This document shows, one piece after another, positions 1 through 10,621 of a DNA stretch of 64,000 nt. The stretch is from Cliona cf. orientalis. Its lineage: Eukaryota; Porifera; Demospongiae; Clionaida; Clionaidae. The notes below the pieces were generated by a model. It was not told the DNA's origin and searched no databases. It saw only the letters and a list, made by a program, of their open reading frames with translations. Each line of letters begins with the position of its first letter. Within the stretch, counting starts at the first letter, position 1. A program made the translations under genes and the position numbers. The DNA lies in NCBI GenBank assembly GCA_963930775.1, contig OZ005696.1:248001-312000 (forward strand), written 5' to 3'.

Positions 1-28
1 TGCATGATAGCGCTAGCCTGGAATTAAT

Positions 29-3000
29 ATGACCATCGAATGCAATAGGTTCAAGAAGCAATGGCTGAAGAGCGGATACAGTGATCAGAGTAAAGTGGAA
101 ACAGACCGTGACTCAGGAGTTCTACCAAAGAACGTGGCAGAAGCTCTTCTCGGCGTTCACTTGCGCAGCTCAATTCCATTGGCAGACAAACCATCCGACA
201 TGGACATACAGCTGCTCAAGGATCTCTATGGTAACCAGCCACTAAACCAATAGCTAGCTAGCCTCGTTCCCATGCAGGCTTCTCATTGCAAGCGGAAAGG
301 CTAGAGGCATGCGACAGTGAGGAGCCTGTGGACAAGGCTAACTAACTTTTAGCTATACTGCATGTTTGATTGATAACGTTCTGTCATGGCATGCACTGCA
401 GGAAACACAAGCTGCACAATCCTTGGACTACCCTCTCAGTCGAAGACGCTTCAAGGTGTGTAGCTAGTCAGCTAGTTATTGGGTACCTTTGTGTTTCAAA
501 TTTTGTATCCATATCATAATGTAATTACATTCACGTGGCGTGTCAGTTGATGTTCCCAAGCTAGCACTACCACTACTACCATAGCTGCCCACATAATCAT
601 TGGTATGTTCTACCATGACGATAACATCTTCCTAGTCCTATATGCCATTCTATGTACGTTGCACGCAGAAGTCTGTATACTCACTGTTTATGCTAAAACG
701 TGCCCCATCTTGGCTGCCAAAATACCCGAACGATAGCAGCCACCGAAGTCTTGATGATAAACATTTCTAAGGATAGTTAGTACGCATTATTTATGTGCAG
801 CTGCCATGCTTATCTAACCGCAGTGCATGCCATGGGCACTAGCACATGACAGTTTACACAAGTGACCACTGGGTCGTACAGTGGATGGAGCAGCACTCTA
901 CTTTTGCTTGGGTCATTCTACCAGAACGTTGTGTAGACTTTTCTAAAAATAGAATAGACACTGTCGCTATAGCTAATGTTAGCACTTACAGAATTTTGTG
1001 ATTTCGGTCAATCTGCAAAGAATTGTAAAAAAAAACATACAATATATAGTCATGTTAAGATTCTGTGAACAAAAATTTTTTTAGGTGGACAGGAGATGCC
1101 ACTAAGTGACCCTTCTTCAGGAAGTACCAATAGAACAGTCACACCTTCACATCGTTTTAAGTGGTGTGGTAAGTCCATAGTGTAATATTGCTGGATTGAA
1201 TTGTAGGAGGCCACTAATAATAACTAGCTATTGGTTGTTTGATCCCAATACAGTACTAGTCATTATTGAATTTATTGTTTCATAGGGTGGCCGTTGCAAT
1301 TGTTTGTGATGATGCTAGTCTTAGTTGCAGCCGGCTTGCTTCCTTTCACTTTCACTATTCATCCAACAGGTATGTTGAGAAGGAAACCTATTACTGTGTA
1401 CGTAGAAATTTTCACGAGTTTCGCCACCTGCTCTCATTAGTAAATTTTTCTGCCAAAAGTTTATCATAGCTTGGTGAAATTTTATTTCTATAATATTATA
1501 ATTATTACACCAGTACAAAATATGATAAGTATGCAAAAGGTTGAATATTTGTTTGAATTAACCCGACCAGCTGTAAAATTTAAAGCATCCTATAGCTGAG
1601 TTTCAAACTATACAGGTATGAAAACTTGACCACATGCCCAGTAGCTGCATAATGGTTCATATGCATGGTAAAGGTCGTCAATATAGTGCGTACACACATT
1701 GACACTGGCGCCTGGCCCTCACTGATCTTTTTCAACCACAGGAGACGAACTCGATAGCTTCTGAACATCAGGTTAGTCGTGGCATGGCACACAGCGTGCG
1801 TGCTATAGAGAGCACAAGGCTAGCTTTATTTATCCACGGGATTACGTCAGCCAAGAGAAAGCGTGAAGTTCGGCCGGCGGTACTTTGCAGAGAAAGTAGC
1901 GCTGAGCTTATAATGTATTCGCTGGATACATGCGTCAGATACTCTACATATATACCAATTTTCAAGTCTCAGAAAGGCTCCACGGAGGCCCTGAGTTTTC
2001 TGGCAATTATCTCATAGATTAGGTCATCATTACCTAATAACCGCAGAAAAGTAAATTTCTACTGGGCATGTAATATATTATACCGACTCGGGCTTTTAAT
2101 AGGCCTAGCTGTCTTAAAAATGTATTTTTAAGCTACCACACAGCACAAACCTCTAGACAGCTGGAATACTACAAGTTTACATAGAAACACTGACACTTGT
2201 AATTAAAATTCTTTGGTTAAATTATCATCCATCTGACGGACCGACCCTACTATAATTTTGCAGTCATGTTAGTTCAAACAAAAGATTGAGGTAACTCTCA
2301 TCCACTTTTTCCTGAAAAATTATTTTTATCAGGAGAGCAGTATCTGTATATAGCATGCCGTATAGCCGGAAATATTGGCGGGCATTAAATTTGGCGGTTG
2401 AGCCCAAAATCGCTATTGCAAGAATATTGGCAGATTTAAATTTGGCGGTTCGGTACGGGATCGCCATACGTGTATATGAGAGTAGGAAATTTTGGCGGAT
2501 TTTAATTTGGCAGTTGTAGTATAGACTGTCAAACTGCCAAATTTAATTCCCCGTCAAATTTTCCGGCTATACGGTATTTTCTAGATATTTGGTAAAGGGT
2601 CGCTACAGTGCACACGCAATAGCTTTATAGAGGCAATCTGTAAAAACTGGGACGTTAAGGTATTAATTTTTGTACCTGTACACTTGTATAATTACATTTC
2701 CTTGATGAGTTGGGTCTAATGGCTAGAGTATCTAGTCAAGTGCCACAGGTGACAGCATCGTCACCCAGGGATATTCCATACCGTACAGTGGGTAACTTTG
2801 GTGAGCATTAAATTTGGCAAAATGGCACTCCATTGGTATTGGTGAAGTTTAAATTTGGTGATCGGAAGCCTTACTGCCATAGGTATGCGTACCAATTGGT
2901 GAGCTTTTAATTTGGCAATCTATACCGAATTTGCCAAATTGCCAAATTAAAAATCTCACCAAAGTTTCCCCGCTATACAGTATGAGAAGCTGATCTAGTT

Positions 3001-3416
3001 TACTATTTATTATTCTATTTACAGGGGATGTTGGGGCAAAACCGGTTGACGGGGAACAGTATAGTATGCGTTTGGACTTGGCAGACAGTATATTCGATGA
3101 AAGGCCAGACATGATGAAACTGCGCCACCTAGAGCTACCCAATGAATCATCACTTGACATTGCAGAAAGGATAGGAGATTCATACAAGGAAGTTGGAGGT
3201 GAACTATTGCAAGATTCAGACGGAATTAAAGTGAAAAATATCCATGCTGACAACTTCTACAGAATTATTGGTACTAATAATGATATTTTATTTGAATGGC
3301 TTCAAGGCAGTGGAAAGATGCCAGTGAATTGGAAAACATTGATCCAAGTATTGGAGAAACATGGGAAAAAAATATTAGCTCAAGATATAAGAACAGCTTT
3401 ACTTATGAATAGGTGA
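29..3416 (+). CDS. Death-domain protein, four exons (5' end may lie outside window)
   Basis: Exons are 29-230, 402-455, 1085-1168 and 3025-3416. Every junction falls in phase 1 with GT/AG ends, and the spliced frame is open for 243 residues to a TGA at 3414. The last exon carries a Death-domain-like region (about residues 140-243). It contains the run AERIGDSYKEVGGELL, then FEWLQGSGKMPVNWKTLIQVL, then KKILAQDIRTAL, the layout of sponge Death domains. Death domains form homotypic helical assemblies in apoptosis and innate signalling. No enzyme or membrane segment is seen, so an adaptor-like role is inferred. The first 110 residues match nothing I recognise. The start is ATG 29; an in-frame TAG lies at 14-16, but an upstream acceptor and further 5' exons are possible. 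Two TA-flanked miniature elements sit in intron 3. Confidence 0.75.
2358..2574. mobile_element. Miniature inverted-repeat element, CCGTATAGCCGG ends
   Basis: The ends CCGTATAGCCGGAAAT and its reverse complement face each other, and the inside is full of TTTGGCGG-type runs. It is non-coding and lies in intron 3 of the Death-domain gene. A TA follows the right end. The left flank reads TG, so the duplication is imperfect. Confidence 0.6.
2781..2980. mobile_element. Miniature inverted-repeat element, CCGTA end, TA duplication
   Basis: A relative of the 2358 element in the same intron. It starts CCGTACAGTG and ends CGCTATACAG, with TA on both sides. The interior again repeats AAATTTGGCAA-like runs in both orientations. 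It is non-coding. Confidence 0.55.
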
Positions 3417-3652
3417 CACTGATTAGTTTATACTTTTTTGTACATGGTCCTGGCCATCACTGGCAAGAGTATTGTAGTGAGCATTAGGAGTAAAAATATC
3501 CCAAGTAGTAATTTTTACTTTTATAATGGCAAGCAATAATCAAATCATGAAATTTGGTACAGGCATAATAATATTATAGGTATACAATTGAAATCAATTC
3601 AGTAAATATTTTTATAGTTCATTTTGATTGCATAACATTGCATAACTGAAGT

Positions 3653-3962
3653 TAGTCTCGTTCCCAGACCCCGCCCCAAAAAGAAGGGGAAAGGGTCTGG
3701 GGACTGGCGAGGATTTTCTTGGTTGTGCATCATCAGCAGTTTTGTTTTCAGGTAAACCAATTAGATCACAGCTTTGGCACGGTCATATGACTCACTGCCC
3801 ACAGGAATGTAACGGTAGAGCCTACTAACCAATCAGATTCGAGGTTTGTTTGAGCGCTGGCAGTGTCAGCGCGCACACCAAAAGCCGGCCAAACCCAGCA
3901 AACGCTCGCCAGTCCCCAGACCCTTTCCCCTTCTTTTGGGGCGGGGTCTGGGGCCAACACTA
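3653..3962. mobile_element. Mutator-like miniature element (TAGTCTCG ends, 9-bp duplication)
   Basis: The 310-bp unit starts TAGTCTCGTTCCCAGACCCC and has the reverse complement near its right end. It is flanked by the exact 9-bp repeat AACTGAAGT at 3644-3652 and 3963-3971. A 9-bp duplication with long inverted repeats is typical of Mutator-like elements. It is non-coding. Confidence 0.75.
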
Positions 3963-4092
3963 AACTGAAGTATGCTCCAACCTAATGACCCTTTACCATA
4001 ATAATATTACAATGGAGCTACTAGGGATGTATGCTAGCTACTAGAATGTTGTGGTTTCCACAGAAGACTGTTAGGTTGTGGAATCAACCCAC

Positions 4093-5525
4093 CTTCCACT
4101 GTGACTTCGACTCTAAACAGCTGCGATGCATTAGCTCCAGCCACATCCACTCCTGTGCACTCGTAGAACATACTGTCCTCTTCCCTGGCCAGGGTAAGAT
4201 CCAACTGCCCCTGCTCGTTAACAAATGGACCACTGGTCACATTTGTTGCCATAGTGACCATCGTGTACCTTAAATTTTAGGTGGAACATAGAACAGTATA
4301 TAACTGTTATGGAATAAAACAGTTACTATTGTGGAATTGGAAACAGCCCACATAAGCAACAGATTAGTCACACTATCTAAGCCATTCCTGGCTTTACAAT
4401 CACTGTTGCATGCTGGCATGCAAGCTGAAAAAAAAAAAGCTGGCAGCGGTGTGAGGATGAAAGCTATTCTAATTCTCATTGTGGATAAATATTATTTTAT
4501 ATATCTACCCAGATGTGTTGAGGTTGTCTCCCCTAGTCCAATAGAAGCGGGTTGGACCGGGCACGCCCCCCAAGGGACAGTCAATCAATGACTGTTCGGA
4601 CGACTTCACCAATCCAAACAGGCCAGTGCTCTGCCTCCGAGGCGGCTCATAACCTGGCAGCATGTACATATGCGGGCAATGATACCAATAATAATACTGC
4701 CAGGAACTTCATCGATCAGTGCACACTTAAATTCTAAAAGTACAATCTGCTGTAAAATTCAAGGATGCAGTGTTAAAGTTACAGAGTGCTACATTATTTA
4801 GGCCAAGGGGGAGGGGAGGGGGGGTGGAATATTACGTAAGTTTCATACAATACGGTATATATACTACCTACATGCTATTGTAGCTGTTTCTAACCTTGTA
4901 TGTTGACGTAGAATGAAGTTGTGAGTGTGACTGTCTCATTGCTGTCAGGGTCTACTGCCATGGCAGTGCAGATGTACTGGCCGTTGTCAGAGTACTGTGC
5001 TGACTCCAGGACCACCAGCCTAGAGCCTTCTACCAATGAGCCACTGAAGATGGAAAACATAACGGTTACGTGCAAATTATCTATCTTGGCAAAAAAAAAT
5101 AGTGTAGCAGAAATAATATTTGCAAGCATTGCAAATTTAATAGGCTGACACGACTGCTACTAGTATAATTCACTTATCAGGAGAGAAGGAACCAGCTGTC
5201 TTGCTTAGGCCACTTCAACTTAATACTCTGTTTCTCGGGCCCACTTTTGTTAGTTTTGAGGTCAGAGGTCGGGTTTAATTACGTTCTGAGCATGCGCAAT
5301 AGGTTTTTCGAGATAAATCTCGATTATTGACCTAGGACACGCCCAGTTAATTGAATTTACAAGCCGGCCTACCGACCCTATCCTGAGGAAAGGCCAGCCC
5401 GAGAAACAGAATATTAAATTGAAGTGGCCTTATGATGATGCTGACAGCGCCCGCCCCATCAGAGTAGCTCGCCAATGTGCAGTTGAGAAGAGCTGGATCG
5501 CCAAGGGCAACCGTGATGTTGTCAG
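4093..5525 (-). pseudogene. Ig-like domain protein remnant, minus strand
   Basis: Minus-strand exons at 5043-4895, 4653-4509 and 4232-4093 join in phases 1, 2, 1 and read through without a stop. Each Ig domain is split over two exons. The half at 4653-4509 carries SLIDCPLGGVPGPTRFYW, giving the first Cys and the Trp. The halves at 4895 and 4093 carry DNGQYICTAM and EDSMFYECTG, giving the D-x-G/M-x-Y-x-C end. A further first-half exon starts at about 5525 (DNITVALGDPALLNCTL) but is broken by a 212-bp element. No signal peptide or membrane exon is found. The upstream part would overlap gene A, so I read this as a truncated receptor-like gene. An overlapping live gene is less likely. Confidence 0.6.
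5218..5429. mobile_element. Harbinger-like miniature element (TTA duplication)
   Basis: The 212-bp unit has inverted ends of about 36 bp starting GGCCACTTCAACTTAATA. It is flanked by TTA at 5215-5217 and 5430-5432. A three-base TWA duplication is the PIF/Harbinger signature. It interrupts the Ig-like half-exon on the minus strand. Confidence 0.7.
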
Positions 5526-5606
5526 CTTTGCCACACACATGCAACCGTGCATGCAACGCAATCCATACCTTACCATCGTGCAGATCCACCCCACGAAAGA
5601 AAAAAA

Positions 5607-6759
5607 ATGGCTACTGGCGGAAAGATTCCCTCGAAAGGTGAAAATACTCCCGAGCACAACGCTGTTCGAAAATCGCGTGGAGAGATTGAGCCCGCGATTG
5701 TTCGTGATGATTTCGTTCGTCAAGCCCATAGCTGTGGACTGATTCCCACTCGTAATCTACCGGTATCAAGTCTGCCTCTGGACATGGTTTTAGACGAGAT
5801 CTCTCGCGATCCAGTTAACTATTATTCCTTGCAACATGTCCTTGCCACCGCTAGCGCTCTGAATGTGGGGGGTCGCTTCAATAACGGTATTCGGAAGATG
5901 AAAAAAACATTTGAGTGTAAGGATAATATTATTATGATATTGAATATATGACGTGAGGAGTTGACACTGTTTCACTGGATGCTATGATTTTACAGTGGAA
6001 ATGAGAAAGTATATTCCTGCTGGTCCATCTGAAGACCCTCAAATTGAACCAGGTATGCATGTCGGTAGGGTAATGAAAAAAATTTGACCAATTCTCTGCT
6101 GCTTTATAGAAAATTGTCCCAAAGTGTTTATTAGCTTCAGTAGGAGAAAGGTGGATGAGCATCGCTCACCAAATGCATATACTGAAGCCAAAAGCCTCTA
6201 TGATGAGTTGGAGGCTCAAGGATGCAGACCTTGGATGGATGAAAAAGGGCTTGATTATGGCGATGTCCTGGCTAAGGAGATATTCCAAGCAATTGAACAG
6301 TGTGATTTTATCATCCCCATCATGACCGGCGGCTATGCTACCTCCCTCTGGTGCCTCAGGGAACTATATTATGCTGCCCTGCAAAGAGACCCCAAGCGGC
6401 CGAAAACGATCATTCCAATGCTGTTGGAAGATGAGGATGTTATCGACGACCAAAAGGCGGGCAAGTGGCTGTTGAGTATTGGAACAGAACAAAAGTACTT
6501 CAGAAAAGAGGAAAAGGATGCCGTGGTCCAATCTTTGAAAGAGAAGGTATTTTCTGTTCTGTCCATACATGATCAAGAGATAATTGACCCAGGGAGAGGT
6601 TACCATAAAGAGGGATTCTTTTGCTCTGTTATAAATTTCATCAAGGGTACAGACTCCTCTAAGCCCTTGATTTTGTGGAGTTGGTTGCCTCCCTACCCAA
6701 TAACATGTTCGTGGTGGTTTGGGGAGACCATACAAGAGCTAGTGGTTGTGATAAGCTAG
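5607..6759 (+). CDS. Gene A: CARD-like death-fold plus TIR protein, 3'-truncated paralog
   Basis: Exons are 5607-5916, 5996-6052 and 6110 onward. Introns are 79 and 57 bases, and phases match genes B and C. Residues 1-103 form a helical CARD-like domain (EIEPAIVRDDFVRQAHSCGLI, then LDEISRDPVNYYSLQHVLAT). About 19 linker residues follow (KYIPAGPSEDP). The TIR domain starts at KVFISFSRR, with RPWMDEKGL and TSLWCLREL; Glu 207 sits where TIR NADases have their catalytic Glu. A donor at 6547 matches the one used in C, but no downstream exon is found. Read-through gives a 338-residue protein ending at 6759. Sequence at 7014-7078 matches intron 3 of gene C, so the 3' part was lost after duplication. 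It may still work as a stand-alone TIR protein. Confidence 0.78.
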
Positions 6760-7183
6760 CACAAGGTGGTCAACATTTTTATCATTCTTAGATATGTGGC
6801 AGCCAGCCTTGCTATCTAGCCACAAACCTATAGCTTCTGTGTGCCATATGGCCTGATATGGCTCAACAGGATTTAAACTATGCCTACCATTATTATACAG
6901 ATTCAGGCTGCTAACTAGGAGCCTTATGAAGATGAGAAATGATTTCAGTCTGAACTCTAGAGTAGCTATAGCATTTGCATTGTAGTTTATTCTATAGTTT
7001 TTTTTACTGTTCTATAGTCTGAGAATGTTTATTGTACATAATATTATCGTGTATGTGTGGACATTTTCAGTAGGATTATTGTACCTCAAATACCTGATCC
7101 AATCTAAACCAGCTCCACCAATAGTTGGCTGTCCAGTTGGTACCATTTCAAGTGGCTAAGCTAAATCAGCTACAGAGCTGGTA
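6760..7183. other. Non-coding remnant of the paralogous third intron
   Basis: No gene is seen. The stretch at about 7014-7078 (GTCTGAGAATGTTTATTGTA and the following bases) is closely repeated at about 56414-56470, inside intron 3 of gene C. This shows that A and C come from one ancestral gene. Confidence 0.6.
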
Positions 7184-7362
7184 CCGTAAATCGCGAATAT
7201 TTCGTTGTTAAAATATTTTCGGACAGCCTGGCTTGTGCGAAAATTAAAAATACATACGCAATATTAATGATAATGCGGTACAGGGTCGTTTGTCTGAAAA
7301 TTATTTAACATGAAAATTTATCGCATGAAATATTTTTAACATGAAATATTCGCCATTTACGG
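7184..7362. mobile_element. Miniature element, CCGTAAATCGCGAA ends, TA duplication
   Basis: A 179-bp unit with CCGTAAAT at the left and ATTTACGG at the right, flanked by TA. The interior has inverted AAATATTTTC-like runs and no coding. Confidence 0.6.
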
Positions 7363-7686
7363 TAATTGTCTCTCCAGTCATCTATTTTTCAGTAGCAATA
7401 CTGTCAGACATTTCCGGGTACACTTCCGGGCGTAACGATGATTGTAGAATTTTCGCGAGCGTAATAATGTATATATAGCGTTTCCAGTCCATCTGAAAGA
7501 TAATGTAACAGTATAGTCCCTGGCCACACCCTCTAGTTTACGTCATTGTGCACGGAAAAATCAAATGCCCCACCTGCACCCTAGGCCCTAGGTCCGGACG
7601 TCCAGCTTCTCCTGTAAAACCCCCTTGGTACCCCTTTAATATTGGTTTCGCGCGGGAGGGGGATAGTGGGGCATGCCATTGACATC

Positions 7687-10268
7687 TAGCCTCGTTCCCA
7701 GGCCACTCCCATGTTTTCAATGTTTCACGCAGAAAAGGGGGAAGGCCTGGTAAGCGAAATCACGTGCGCGACTTCTAGGCCTATAGGTACAGGTAGAACC
7801 GTAATTATTGTGCGTGGGTGAGGCGGTACGTACACCGCGGGTGTGACGTTCACAGAGGCCGGCTGGTCGGATCCGCGGACCGGCCGGCGTTTGCGCACAC
7901 GACTCTAATGTTGACCTTTGTACTTGCAGGGTGAACAAGGATCATCGCAACCGCGAGCATGACAAGCTAAGCAGACAGTATACGCTAAGCCCAGGTCGCT
8001 TTTGCCTGATCACTTCCGGTTTGCGGTTGCTGTATTGAACATATGGAGACCGCGATCGCGGTCAACATGCATGACAAAAAAGTTTAGTTTCTGGCTACTG
8101 GTATATTTCCGGGTTTTGAAACACAGCAGACTGCAAGAAGACTAGCTAAACAACATATGGGCACGTTCAGTTCGTGTCCAAAGCGTAGCTACCTCGCTAT
8201 ACACGGCCGAATATCGGCCGTAAATGTTTGGCCGACTCATTTTCAACATTCTGGACAACCTGATGCGAAGACTGCTGAGGCTTTCATACTTCAGCTGGAA
8301 GGAGAGTACCACTAGCAGTATAGTATATTTGCTTAACTAAGTAATATTTACTGTATTTGTTGAATTATAAGATCATGAAAAATGAAAATAATTTATACAT
8401 TCAATAACGTACTGTCATAGTATAAACAGCTCTGTAGACTAGCTGACTCACATAGAGATTAGTTTTACAACTCTACTAAAGGATGGAAGAAGTTCCGTTT
8501 CTTCAACTGTCTTCGTTGTTGAGATATGGAGGCGATCGCTCACCAATCAATCGCCATACTCGTGGCTAGCTCGATTTCAGCTTACTGGACAACCTGATGC
8601 GAAAGGTCAGAGCCAAGTCATATGAAGATCACATGGACAGTTTGACCTCGAGAGTTGCCCAGTGCAATATCCTTGGCTAAATCCCTTGCTCGTGTTGAAT
8701 ATGAACTTGCAAAATGTCGACCAGGACCATTTTTCTCTTGCTTCTGGCCGGCCTCAGGACCTTGTGACGTCACGAAGGGTAAGTGTGGGCGTTGCCGATA
8801 CACTACAATATATGGCGCGGCGCGCGCGCGAAGCACCGCAAATGCAAGATAACGTAATTAGTGGTTACTACTGAATCACATTCCACAATCAGGCAAAAGT
8901 GAGGGCTTAGTGTATACTGAGACTGGAACGATGACAAAGCAAAATTAAAGGCCAGTGCACCGTCACTGTGAAAGATTTTGACAATATTTAATATAATATT
9001 ATTTGTTTAGCAAGTTCAAGTTAGATTTTGTAATAATATTATTAACAGTATTGACCGCTATTCTTGAATACTGCTGTTTTGTTATTCTGTTGTTCTCTTG
9101 TCAAGTCTATCTTCTCTATCACTGGTAAAAATGATAAATCATTATAATTTGATACTTGCATGTACATAAAATTTTAGCATATTTAACCTACAGCTATATA
9201 GCACAGAGACAAATTAAAATTAAATTATGTGAATAGGCATGGAAACTGAAGAAGTCGAATACTTGAAGAAACGGTACCGCGAGTGTCCCACTGGTGAAAA
9301 AAGGATAAAATTCTCTGATATAGAGGATGATCTGGTCTCTCAGTTTCCATCAACGTCATGGAATTCTCGGTCCGTATCTCAAGTAGTACGTACTGCTTTT
9401 CCATCCTCGGAGAGCAAAAAGCATGGGAAATCTCGTCATGTGTATGTACATGGCATTGACCTCAATGCACGTGATCCCATGGAGAGTTCAGATGTTAGTT
9501 CACTTCAGCAGTCTCTATCATTTGAGCGGAAGAGAATTGAAGAGCTAGAATCACGACTGAAGCAGATGGCAGAGCAACATAAGGTTGAGTTGGAGAAAGT
9601 TAGATCGACAGCAATTTCATCAGAAACACTAGAGTGTCAGGTTCAACAGCTCATGCATTCCTCACGTGCTGTATATCATGGTCCAGACACACTTGAGCAC
9701 TTCAATATGTACAGGAGACAACTTACAGACTCACATCACATTCCTTTTGTACAAATTTCTAACTTCTGTATACCTACCTTGATATACTTGATTCGACAAA
9801 AATAATGAATCGATCCATGACAACTTGATTCCATCATAGATTATATCTATGATTCCATCAGCGACGATGGCCACGATCCACTCGCTAAGACCAGTCCAGG
9901 AATTGATTTCTTACACTGCTTCGGACAAGCACACGATTAAACACGGCTTAGAATCGCCGATTTCTTCTCTGGGTCACAAACACACACGTAAACCCCGCGC
10001 TCTGATCTAAACTGCTGACTCAGCTTGTGCTTAAGCGCTAGCGCTAGCGCTTGAGCTTAAAGCTTACGTAGACGCACGTGATTACCGTTGCGTACGTCAC
10101 GGCTTGCGGTTTCGCGCGCGCGCGCGCCGCCCACGTTCATTATGTATATGTATATGTTCATCGCTTGCGCACGCGCTTCACGTGATTTGGCTTATCATTC
10201 TCGGGCTCCCCTCTTTTCTCTCGTGTGCGTTGAAAAAGATCGGGGAGACTGCACTGGGGACGAGGCTA
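7687..10268. mobile_element. Mutator-like element, 2.58 kb, 9-bp duplication
   Basis: It starts TAGCCTCGTTCCCAGGC and ends GACGAGGCTA in inverted form. The similarity of the ends runs about 80 bp. The 9-bp repeat ATTGACATC flanks it at 7678-7686 and 10269-10277. It contains one intact reading frame (9239-9805), a repeated GACAACCTGATGCGAA motif (8263 and 8587) and a palindrome at about 10033-10052. Its right end lies only 46 bp before the ATG of gene B, so it may supply promoter or 5' UTR sequence. The same end family occurs at 54383-54945. Confidence 0.75.
9239..9805 (+). CDS. Element-borne protein: HTH-like N-terminus plus coiled coil
   Basis: A 188-codon frame inside the Mutator-like element. 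Residues 1-75 (EEVEYLKKRYRECP, then KFSDIEDDLV, then WNSRSVSQVVRTAFP) look like a small helical, perhaps Myb/SANT-like, DNA-binding domain. Residues 85-125 are heptad-rich (ERKRIEELESRLKQMAEQHK), predicting a coiled coil. The last 30 residues look like intron read-through, so the true protein may continue through an unseen splice. I do not recognise a transposase catalytic domain. A DNA-binding accessory protein of the element, or a fragment of a larger protein, is the best inference. Confidence 0.5.
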   Translation: METEEVEYLKKRYRECPTGEKRIKFSDIEDDLVSQFPSTSWNSRSVSQVVRTAFPSSESKKHGKSRHVYVHGIDLNARDPMESSDVSSLQQSLSFERKRIEELESRLKQMAEQHKVELEKVRSTAISSETLECQVQQLMHSSRAVYHGPDTLEHFNMYRRQLTDSHHIPFVQISNFCIPTLIYLIRQK

Positions 10269-10314
10269 ATTGACATCACCATCGTGAACGCTAATTATAA
10301 CGGAAGAAAAAAAA

Positions 10315-10621
10315 ATGGCTACTGGCCATGGCAGTATCAAGATTCCCTCGAGAGGTGACACTACTCCCGAGTACAACGCTGCTCTAAAGTCGTGTGAAGA
10401 GATTGAACCCGCGATTATTCCTGATGATTTTGTTCGTCGAGCCCATAGCCGTGGACTGCTTCCCACTCGCAATCTATCAAGGCCGCCTCTGGACGTGATC
10501 CTGAACGAGATTTCTCGCGATCCCGTTAATTATTATTCCTTGCAACATGTCCTTGCCACCACTCTGAATGTGGGGAATCGCTTCAATGACGGTATCAGCA
10601 AGATGGAAACAACATTTCAGT
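10315..10621 (+). CDS. Gene B exon 1: CARD-like death-fold domain
   Basis: It encodes 102 residues from ATG 10315, preceded by a GGAAGAAAAAAAAATGG context like that of genes A and C. The core EEIEPAIIPDDFVRRAHSRG, LNEISRDPVNYYSLQHVLAT and FNDGISKMETTFQ aligns without gaps over most of its length to exons at 5607 and 50243. The donor is GTAAGA at 10622. Confidence 0.75.

Noticed and set aside
3766-3960. Minus-strand open frame of 64 codons
   Set aside because: It lies wholly within a Mutator-like miniature element and reads its inverted ends.
6547-6759. Extension of the TIR frame of gene A past the donor site
   Set aside because: Not rejected as a possible truncated product, but not counted as a domain: the same position in C is a used-type donor and the extension has no counterpart in B or C.
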